Shown here: piece after piece, positions 1 through 5,537 of the stretch
How the letters are laid out: each line of letters starts with the position of its first letter
How positions within the stretch are numbered: the first letter of the stretch is position 1
Assembly: GCA_036847245.1 (NCBI GenBank)
Contig: DAIUAL010000183.1
Coordinates: 1-6,974 of the forward strand
Direction: 5' to 3'
Source of the DNA: UBA4661 sp002405405
GTDB taxonomy: Bacteria > Bacteroidota > Ignavibacteria > Kapaibacteriales > UBA4661
DNA: 6,974 bases
The notes under the pieces: generated by a model
The model's database searches: none
Told to the model about the DNA's origin: nothing
The model's input: only the letters and a program-made list of their open reading frames with translations
Position numbers and translations under genes: made by a program

Positions 1-96
1 CTCTCTTTGCACCCGCTCTTTTTTTGTGCATACGTACAATCTTGGCAATGATACACAAGCACTCTTGATCACAAGCACGAGAGAGAAGTTCACTCA
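1..96. other. Upstream region of rnpA, no gene seen
   Basis: This is the left edge of the window before rnpA. No reading frame resembling the C-terminus of ribosomal protein L34 (rpmH, the usual upstream neighbour) is visible, so that gene, if present, lies outside. A run of seven T (19-25) has no convincing hairpin before it within the window. The 9-mer CACAAGCAC occurs twice (54-62 and 70-78), and TGATCA is a palindrome at 67-72. No -33/-7 promoter pair of the Bacteroidota type was found. Transcription of rnpA may therefore come from further upstream. Confidence 0.5.
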
Positions 97-615
97 ATGG
101 TGATTCGTTTATGTCCGCTGAAGGGCTTTGAAGCATTTAGTGCGCTTTTTCGTCGCGGGATAAAATTTTCTGCGGGCAGATTGTCCGCATTTTTTGTTTT
201 TAGACCATTGGCGCGCAATGAGTCTGCTCATGTCATCTTGCCACCGACATTGGTGGTGCAGTATGGCGTTACAACAAAGCGGCGTACGCGCCCTGCGGTA
301 CTGCGTAATCGTATCAAACGTCTCTTGCGCGAGAGTGTGCGGAATACGTTTCGGCAATTTCCCTTGCGCTTGCAATCCAATAGCGAAGGTATTCGTGAAG
401 CCCGTACGATTGAAATGATTCCCGTTATGGGGATTATCGTGTGGCAAGATATTCCTGAGCATCCGCAACGATTACACTTCAACGACGTACAAGCGGATAT
501 GGCAGTTCTGTACGAAAAAATTCTTCGTCATTGTAAATCAGATCAGTATCCTGCAGAACGTATGACGGCAGAGCAAGAGCGTATCAGTCGTAAAAATAAA
601 TCTCAAGTACGATGA
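97..615 (+). CDS. rnpA: Ribonuclease P protein component (RnpA)
   Basis: This is the basic protein cofactor of RNase P, which binds the catalytic RNA and pre-tRNA so that the 5' leader is removed in the cytoplasm. The 172-residue product shows the family layout. An N-terminal segment with a Phe/Arg-rich strand (about residues 8-35, FEAF...FRRGIKFSAGR) is followed by the diagnostic RNR signature at residues 70-79 (RNRIKRLLRE), and then the last strand-helix (about 108-146). Bacterial RnpA is usually about 110-130 residues. This one has an insertion of roughly 20 residues after the RNR helix and a charged tail of about 25 residues after the last helix. The ATG at 97 has only a weak purine stretch (GAGAGAAG) upstream. 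The stop overlaps the yidD start, and the gene order rnpA-yidD-yidC is a classic conserved block, which supports the call. Confidence 0.93.
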   Translation: MVIRLCPLKGFEAFSALFRRGIKFSAGRLSAFFVFRPLARNESAHVILPPTLVVQYGVTTKRRTRPAVLRNRIKRLLRESVRNTFRQFPLRLQSNSEGIREARTIEMIPVMGIIVWQDIPEHPQRLHFNDVQADMAVLYEKILRHCKSDQYPAERMTAEQERISRKNKSQVR

Positions 616-920
616 GTATGATGGGGCTTATACGATACAGTGTCTTGGGAATAGTACAAGCGATACGATGGATATTCATTGCAATACTACGATTGTATAA
701 AGGATTGATTTCGCCGCTTCTACCGCCTAATACCTGTCGCTTTACACCGACATGCTCGGAGTATATGATGCAGGCAATCGATATACATGGTGTTGTATTG
801 GGAATATGGTTGGGGGTAAAGCGTATTGTACGATGTAATCCATGGTGGGGAAAGCATTCTTGCGGATATGATCCTGTGCCACCGGCAACAAAAAAAAGAT
901 TTTTACAAGGCAATGATTGA
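612..920 (+). CDS. yidD: Membrane protein insertion efficiency factor YidD
   Basis: This is a small membrane-associated protein of the YidD family (haemolytic domain, DUF37) thought to assist YidC-dependent insertion of inner-membrane proteins. The 102-residue product has an N-terminal amphipathic or hydrophobic segment (about residues 7-30) and the family core: ISPLLPPNTCRFTPTCSEY at about 33-51, HG at 59-60, and RCNPWWG ... GYDPVP at 74-90. The conserved cysteines are C42, C48 and C75; C84 is additional. Its length is a little above the usual 70-90 residues. The ATG at 612 overlaps the rnpA stop (ATGA, 4 nt), which suggests translational coupling; a second possible start lies 6 nt downstream at 618. 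It sits directly before yidC, as in many bacteria. Confidence 0.93.
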   Translation: MSMMGLIRYSVLGIVQAIRWIFIAILRLYKGLISPLLPPNTCRFTPTCSEYMMQAIDIHGVVLGIWLGVKRIVRCNPWWGKHSCGYDPVPPATKKRFLQGND

Positions 921-1041
921 ACAGAAATACGCCGACATACAGCATCGATAGCTTATCGTACTATGTACAGTCATGCGAGCATAACAACAACAGACCTGCT
1001 TTTCTCTCATACTTTTTTCATTCGATCATTTTTGTAACACT
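921..1041 (+). other. yidD-yidC intergenic spacer
   Basis: This gap of 121 nt has no reading frame of note. It holds only a short inverted repeat, CGATA-GCT-TATCG (946-958), too weak to call a terminator, and a pyrimidine-rich stretch before the yidC start. TACTTTTT (1010-1017) is one base off the TAnnTTTG -7 element but has no TTTG partner at the right distance. I cannot tell whether yidC has its own promoter here or is read through from yidD. Confidence 0.4.
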
Positions 1042-2895
1042 ATGAGTAATAACGAAAATCGTCAGCCGCTTATTGGTTTTCTGTTAATCGGAGTGATTAT
1101 CAGCGCGTGGATGTTCTGGCAAAGTACGCAAGCACCACCGCCACCGAAACCAGTACAAAAAACCGAACAAACAAAATCTGTGCAATCTGCTCCGACACCG
1201 CAAGAAAGCCAGATACAAGCTCAACAAGCTTTAGGAGCACTCGCTCCTCTGCAGAATGGTGCGGAAGAAATCATTACCGTCGAAACTGACTACACAACTG
1301 TTCAATTAACCTCGAAGGGTGCTTCTTTTCATCGTTGGTATTTGAAGCAGTTCAAATCATGGTTTGGCGGTGAAACACAGTTGATTCCGTACAATCCTCC
1401 GAATGGTCAGCCCCTCGGAGAATTTGGTGTAGTCTTTACATCAACCGAAAGCAAACAAGTTGATACACGATTGTTGAATTATCGTTTCGATCCGCAAACA
1501 CCGCGTACAATCAAAGTGTCCGGCGATCAAACTGCAACAGTAGTGGCACGCTTATCATTACCTAATGGTGGTTCGATTGTTCGTACCTACACATTCCAAG
1601 GTAATAGCTATGCTGTTTCAGCGAAAGTACAACTCAACAATATGGCAGATATCATTGCTAATCGTCGCTATGAGCTTGTTTGGACGAATGGTGTGCAATA
1701 TCAAGAGGGTAATAGTATTGATGAATCGAACTCAGCCAAGGCAATGATGTCGCTCGGTAGTTCGGTGGAAGAAATTGATGCTGCCAAATTTGATGAGCAG
1801 CCCAAAACAAATATGACAGGTTCGTTGGATTACATGGCAATCAAGACGAAGTACTTCGTAGCGTCAGTGATTCCGCAAGTAAAAAACAGCGAGTCGGCGG
1901 TTTATCTTGAAGGTCAGCGCATTGGTGCACCGCAAGAAGGTGCGTATGAAGTGTATTCGATGGCAGTCCGCCTGCCATATCGTGGACAGTCGCAAGAAGA
2001 TGCTTTTACTGTTTATGTTGGTCCTATTGACTACGATATTCTGAAGCAGTACGGCATGCAAGCAGTCGTTGATTTTGGTTGGAAGTGGATTATTCGTCCG
2101 ATTGGTGAATGGTTTATGTTGCCAGTATTTCAAGCAACATACAAAGTGATTCCAAACTATGGATTGGCAATTCTTCTCTTCACCTTGCTCATGAAAGTTT
2201 TGCTTCATCCGCTTTCGATTGGTCAATTGCAATCATCGATGAAAATGCAGTTACTTGCACCGGAGATTGAAAAAATCCGTAAACGTCACCCGGATGATAT
2301 GCAAGCGCAACAGCAAGAAACGATGAAATTATATGGCGAGTATGGTATCAATCCTGCAGGCGGATGTCTGCCGCTACTGCTGCAAATGCCTATTCTGTAC
2401 GCCCTGTGGGCAGTATTGTCTTCGGCAATCCAACTCCGCCAAATGCCTTTTGTCGGATGGATTACAGACTTGGCAACGCCGGATGTCTTGTACCGCTTGC
2501 CCTTCAAAATTCCTCTCTTTAATGTCGATATCATTTCGGGCTTGGCAATTGCGATGGGCTTGACCATGTTTGTGCAACAGAAACTTACCATTACCGATCC
2601 ACGTCAAAAGGCAATGGTATATATGGTACCGGTCATGATGACTTTGAGTTTCTCAAATTTCCCCGCGGGTTTGAATTTGTATTACTTCCTTTTCAATCTT
2701 TTGGGGATTGCTCAACAGTTGTATCTCACGAAATTTTCAAAGAACAAGCTCACTCTTGCCGACCTGAAACGCATGCCCAAGAAAGAAGGTTGGTTTGCCA
2801 AGAAAATGCGCGAAGCTCAAGAACTTGCGGCGGCACAAGGACGGACATTGCCCGGGGATTCATCCAAATCGCATCCGTCGAAAAAGAAAAAATAA
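1042..2895 (+). CDS. yidC: Membrane protein insertase YidC (Oxa1 family)
   Basis: YidC inserts and folds inner-membrane proteins, alone or with SecYEG. The 617-residue product has the Gram-negative architecture. TM1 is at about 9-27, then a Pro/Gln-rich linker (about 30-70), then a large periplasmic beta domain (about 75-335). The Oxa1 core starts near 346: TM2 about 372-391, a cytoplasmic hairpin about 395-436 (SMKMQLLAPEIEKI ... LYGEYGINP), TM3 about 440-461 (GGCLPLLLQMP), TM4 about 495-512, and TM5/TM6 about 523-560 (FPAGLNLYY). The groove's positive residue, Arg366 in E. coli YidC, is replaced by Lys385 here. The C-terminus is strongly basic (ends HPSKKKK), as in YidC forms thought to contact the ribosome. 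The ATG at 1042 gives the usual short N-terminus before TM1; no clear Shine-Dalgarno is present. A strong terminator follows 33 nt after the stop. Confidence 0.97.
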   Translation: MSNNENRQPLIGFLLIGVIISAWMFWQSTQAPPPPKPVQKTEQTKSVQSAPTPQESQIQAQQALGALAPLQNGAEEIITVETDYTTVQLTSKGASFHRWYLKQFKSWFGGETQLIPYNPPNGQPLGEFGVVFTSTESKQVDTRLLNYRFDPQTPRTIKVSGDQTATVVARLSLPNGGSIVRTYTFQGNSYAVSAKVQLNNMADIIANRRYELVWTNGVQYQEGNSIDESNSAKAMMSLGSSVEEIDAAKFDEQPKTNMTGSLDYMAIKTKYFVASVIPQVKNSESAVYLEGQRIGAPQEGAYEVYSMAVRLPYRGQSQEDAFTVYVGPIDYDILKQYGMQAVVDFGWKWIIRPIGEWFMLPVFQATYKVIPNYGLAILLFTLLMKVLLHPLSIGQLQSSMKMQLLAPEIEKIRKRHPDDMQAQQQETMKLYGEYGINPAGGCLPLLLQMPILYALWAVLSSAIQLRQMPFVGWITDLATPDVLYRLPFKIPLFNVDIISGLAIAMGLTMFVQQKLTITDPRQKAMVYMVPVMMTLSFSNFPAGLNLYYFLFNLLGIAQQLYLTKFSKNKLTLADLKRMPKKEGWFAKKMREAQELAAAQGRTLPGDSSKSHPSKKKK

Positions 2896-2928
2896 ATAGT
2901 CTTCGATGTTTCTATACAAGCGTACAAC

Positions 2929-2971
2929 AACAAACCCCATCAGTATCGACTGATGGGGTTTGTTCTTTTTT
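2929..2971 (+). terminator. Rho-independent terminator of yidC, probably bidirectional
   Basis: A perfect stem of 15-16 bp pairs 2929-2944 with 2949-2964 (core CAAACCCCATCAG with its complement) around a 4-nt loop ATCG. Six T follow at 2966-2971. It lies between the yidC stop (2895) and the stop of the convergent L,D-transpeptidase gene (2986). On the - strand the hairpin is followed by a T-rich stretch (TTGTTGTTGT), so it may end both transcripts, though less well in that direction. Confidence 0.9.
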
Positions 2972-2985
2972 AGATAACAAGAGCA

Positions 2986-3984
2986 TCACATGTCTTTTTC
3001 AGGTTTTTTTCTATTGTTATGATGACTATTACTTTCATGAGAGACAACCTGTGTGGGGATGGTAGAAGAGTCTGAATGCACAAACATAGAGCGTTGCCAC
3101 TGTTTGGTATTATCGCGTGTCGAGGGCTTTGCAAAGATTGGATAAAAGACACGTTTCTGTTCTGCAGGAAGTGCAAGTGCCGAACCGATGTCATAACCAC
3201 CGGGTCGCAAGGGTTGTCCTGCCATCAAGATGGTGCGTTGATTGCTGATAAAATGTTTTCCGGCATAGAGGTTTTGTAACCGTACTTGCATCATACGCTC
3301 TTGTTTGGTCGTCCGTGAATCAAGTAGAGAAGGTAACCGTATCGCATCCAATGGTACAGAATTTCCTGATGCTATTTCTGTTGAACTATGTGTCGAGTCA
3401 GTAATTCTTTTCGGTAGGAAAGCAAGCACTCGTGCAGGTACAGAATCATAAACCATAACCGGTGTGCCAAGTTGCAGCAGAGTATGCAATTGCTCGGCAT
3501 CAGATTTTGCCATACGTAAACATCCATGAGATGATGGTCGTTTGCCCAAGAACCGATGATAACTTGTTCCGTCCAATCCGTGAAAGCCAACATTATAATG
3601 GAAACCAACCCACCAGTACATTTTAGCATTATTGAATTGTTTTGATACGGCTTCACGGTATTTGCTTTGTACCGAATAAATACCTGTGGGAGTGGCAATA
3701 CCTTTTGCAACGCCTTTATTGCCTGATGATACAGGAAAACTTACGACTGAACCTGATCGCATGTGTACATGAACCATTTGTTCTGCCAGCGAGACCACTG
3801 CATAACGATCACCTTGAACATAGACCGTATCAAAGACCGGCGCAAAACGCAAATAGGACGCTACTACGGCACGATCCGTGTTCTGCAATTGTGCACAGAG
3901 AGGATATACAAAAGAGAACATGAGTACTGCAACGGCAGACCGTAATGTTGTTGATGATACCGCGGAGAATACTCGCAGAATCAT
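2986..3984 (-). CDS. Secreted L,D-transpeptidase, YkuD family
   Basis: The product has a YkuD-type L,D-transpeptidase catalytic domain. Such enzymes form 3-3 cross-links in peptidoglycan or attach proteins to it, using an active-site Cys in the periplasm. I chose the ATG at 3984 (332 residues) because it starts a normal signal peptide: Arg at residue 4, a hydrophobic stretch ending YPLCAQ, likely cut near residue 31. The longest frame opens at GTG 4077, but that lies upstream of the predicted transcription start, and it would put about 31 residues before the signal. The catalytic domain spans about residues 58-180. It has a strand-forming segment (DRYAVVSLAEQMVHVH), TPTG, the upstream FHG (His135), and the signature SSHGCLRM with His153, Cys155 and Arg157. 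A C-terminal region of about 150 residues matches nothing I recognise and ends in a Ser/His/Lys-rich tail. The gene is convergent with yidC and divergent from murA. Its exact substrate cannot be read from the sequence. Confidence 0.9.
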   Translation of the reverse strand: MILRVFSAVSSTTLRSAVAVLMFSFVYPLCAQLQNTDRAVVASYLRFAPVFDTVYVQGDRYAVVSLAEQMVHVHMRSGSVVSFPVSSGNKGVAKGIATPTGIYSVQSKYREAVSKQFNNAKMYWWVGFHYNVGFHGLDGTSYHRFLGKRPSSHGCLRMAKSDAEQLHTLLQLGTPVMVYDSVPARVLAFLPKRITDSTHSSTEIASGNSVPLDAIRLPSLLDSRTTKQERMMQVRLQNLYAGKHFISNQRTILMAGQPLRPGGYDIGSALALPAEQKRVFYPIFAKPSTRDNTKQWQRSMFVHSDSSTIPTQVVSHESNSHHNNRKKPEKDM

Positions 3985-4064
3985 GATGGAGAAACGGTTT
4001 GCACAAAAAGGCGGAATCACTTGAGGGGAGAAATATATCATAGAACAGAAAAGGAAATCCGCTA

Positions 4065-4095
4065 CAAAAATACGCACCTGCCAAACACCAGCAAA
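4065..4095 (-). promoter_or_regulatory. Putative Bacteroidota-type promoter for the L,D-transpeptidase gene
   Basis: Read on the - strand, TTTG (4095-4092) is followed by exactly 19 nt and then TATTTTTG (4072-4065). This fits the published Bacteroidota housekeeping promoter pattern TTTG-N19-21-TAnnTTTG with no mismatch in the defined positions. Transcription would start near 4061, leaving a leader of about 77 nt before the ATG at 3984. This excludes the GTG at 4077 as a start. Confidence 0.55.
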
Positions 4096-4099
4096 TGCG

Positions 4100-4120
4100 T
4101 ACTTTTGCGTGCAGTATAAT
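4100..4120 (+). promoter_or_regulatory. Putative promoter elements for murA
   Basis: Two candidate core elements precede murA. TACTTTTG (4100-4107) matches the Bacteroidota -7 element TAnnTTTG, although the -33 position 19 nt upstream holds CCTG and not TTTG. TATAAT (4115-4120) is a perfect classical -10 hexamer but lacks a good -35 sequence. Either would give a short leader of roughly 25-45 nt before the GTG at 4154. The elements are interleaved with the promoter of the divergent gene. Confidence 0.4.
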
Positions 4121-4153
4121 TGACAGTATTCCTATCATCATCGTTTCAATCAC

Positions 4154-5419
4154 GTGGATAAATTTGTTGTTTATGGCGGGAAATCCCTGTCAGGTCGAAT
4201 CTCTGTTTCCGGTGCTAAAAATGCTTCATTGGCATTGATCCCGGCAACATTACTTGCACCGGGTGTCTATACACTCTCTAATACTCCTAATCTCCGCGAT
4301 ATTTGGACACTCACGCGCCTCATGGGTGAAATGGGTGCCCATGCGGAACTCAATGGCAATGATTATTTCATCGATACGACCAATATCACATCGCATGAAG
4401 CACCCTACGAACATGTCAAAAAAATGCGTGCGTCGATCAATGTCTTGGGTCCGCTTGTTGCCCGTTATGGAAAAGCTAAAGTATCTCTTCCCGGTGGTTG
4501 CGCATGGGGTCCGCGTCCGGTGAATTTTCACTTGATGAGCATGGAGAAATTAGGTGCGCAGATTCAACTTGATGGCGGTTATATTCTTGCTGATGCCCCT
4601 CAGGGTTTGCATGGTGCAAAAATTCATTTTGATATTCCCAGTGTTGGTGCCACAGAAAATGCGCTTACAGCAGCAGTGTTGGCAAAAGGAACAACGCTTA
4701 TCAGCAATGCAGCTGTTGAACCTGAAGTGACGGCATTAGCACGATTACTCGTGAAAATGGGTGCAAAAATCAATGGTATTGGCACAACACAATTAGAAAT
4801 TGAAGGAGTGCATGAACTTAAATCCTGCAATGAGGAGACCATTTCCGACCGCATTGAAGCATGTACATACTTGATTGCGGCAGCAATTACTCGCGGTTCA
4901 ATTACGTTGGAACGTACCAACCCGTACCACTATGCGGCAGTCATTGCCAAACTTGAAGAAAGCGGTTGCGAGATTGATGTTACTGCCGATACTGTAACAC
5001 TGAGTATGAACCAAGCACCGCAACCCATTGATATGACAACAACTGTCTATCCGGGTTTTCCTACTGATGTGCAGGCACAATGGATGGCATATATGCTCTG
5101 CGCCGAAGGTAATACACGTTTGACGGATACAATTTATACGGATCGTTTTAAGCATGTTCCTGAACTCATGCGACTTGGTGCACATGTCGAAATGATGGAT
5201 AATACAGCTTTGATTCATGGTGGTCGCCCTCTTAAAGGTGCAACAGTGATGTCCACCGATTTGCGCGCCAGCGCATCGTTGATTCTTGCGGCTCTTGTGG
5301 CTGAAGGACGCACTGATATTTTGCGTGTTTATCATATCGATCGTGGATATGAGTCCATCGAGAAAAAACTGCAGACACTGGGTGCCAGCATTCGCAGAGA
5401 ACGTACCGAAGAATTTTAA
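4154..5419 (+). CDS. murA: UDP-N-acetylglucosamine 1-carboxyvinyltransferase MurA
   Basis: MurA transfers enolpyruvate from phosphoenolpyruvate to UDP-GlcNAc, the first committed step of peptidoglycan precursor synthesis in the cytoplasm. The 421-residue product is full length for the family (about 418-430) and has the EPSP-synthase-like double fold. Key residues line up with E. coli MurA: Lys22-Asn23 in GAKNA, Arg92 in MRASI, catalytic Cys116 in PGGCAWGPRPV, Asp305 in GFPTDVQAQ, and Arg398 in IDRGYE near the C-terminus. Since the active-site residue is Cys and not Asp, the enzyme should be of the fosfomycin-sensitive type; this is inference. The start is GTG at 4154, giving the standard N-terminus DKFVVYGG; no upstream in-frame ATG fits and there is no clear Shine-Dalgarno. 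The gene is divergent from the L,D-transpeptidase gene and ends just before a hairpin terminator. Confidence 0.97.
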   Translation: MDKFVVYGGKSLSGRISVSGAKNASLALIPATLLAPGVYTLSNTPNLRDIWTLTRLMGEMGAHAELNGNDYFIDTTNITSHEAPYEHVKKMRASINVLGPLVARYGKAKVSLPGGCAWGPRPVNFHLMSMEKLGAQIQLDGGYILADAPQGLHGAKIHFDIPSVGATENALTAAVLAKGTTLISNAAVEPEVTALARLLVKMGAKINGIGTTQLEIEGVHELKSCNEETISDRIEACTYLIAAAITRGSITLERTNPYHYAAVIAKLEESGCEIDVTADTVTLSMNQAPQPIDMTTTVYPGFPTDVQAQWMAYMLCAEGNTRLTDTIYTDRFKHVPELMRLGAHVEMMDNTALIHGGRPLKGATVMSTDLRASASLILAALVAEGRTDILRVYHIDRGYESIEKKLQTLGASIRRERTEEF

Positions 5420-5439
5420 AGGAAGAATGCATAGGCAAA

Positions 5440-5478
5440 AACAATGGAGTAGAGTATGTCTGCTCCATTGTTCATTTT
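5440..5478 (+). terminator. Probable rho-independent terminator of murA
   Basis: A stem of 14 bp (one G-T pair) joins 5440-5453 with 5459-5472 (AACAATGGAG with CTCCATTGTT plus inner pairs) around the 5-nt loop GTATG. A T-containing but interrupted tail (TTCATTTT) follows. It begins 20 nt after the murA stop. The poor T tract makes it less certain than the one behind yidC. Confidence 0.7.
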
Positions 5479-5502
5479 AAATCAAAGTGTTTTTTGTCGA
5501 AG

Positions 5503-5510
5503 TATTTTTG
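5503..5510 (+). promoter_or_regulatory. Possible -7 promoter element before the EnvC-like gene
   Basis: TATTTTTG matches TAnnTTTG and is the same octamer as the -7 element proposed for the L,D-transpeptidase gene. No TTTG lies 19-21 nt upstream, so the call rests on this element alone. If it is used, transcription would start near 5515-5520, which favours one of the ATG starts at 5523-5538 over the GTG at 5487. Confidence 0.3.
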
Positions 5511-5537
5511 AATGATAATGGAATGGTAGGTATGGCA

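Noticed and set aside
8..30. TGCAC ... GTGCA inverted repeat around a T run as a terminator
   Set aside because: The stem is only 5 bp, the T run lies in the loop and not after the hairpin, and the window edge cuts the context.
1864..2232. Long open frame on the - strand inside yidC
   Set aside because: It lies antisense to a well-conserved gene, has no recognisable motif and is rich in residues typical of shadow frames. The same holds for antisense frames inside rnpA, murA and the EnvC-like gene.
3985..4077. N-terminal extension of the L,D-transpeptidase to the GTG at 4077
   Set aside because: It would put about 31 residues before a normal signal peptide, and the predicted promoter -7 element (4072-4065) lies inside it.
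4153..4161. DnaA-box-like sequence CGTGGATAA (reverse complement TTATCCACG)
   Set aside because: It is a single near-match, one base off TTATCCACA, and overlaps the start codon of murA. No cluster of boxes or AT-rich unwinding region accompanies it, so it is not an origin.
5487..5537. Start of the EnvC-like gene at GTG 5487
   Set aside because: A start at 5538 gives a cleaner signal peptide, and a possible -7 element lies at 5503-5510. ATGs at 5523 and 5532 cannot be fully excluded.
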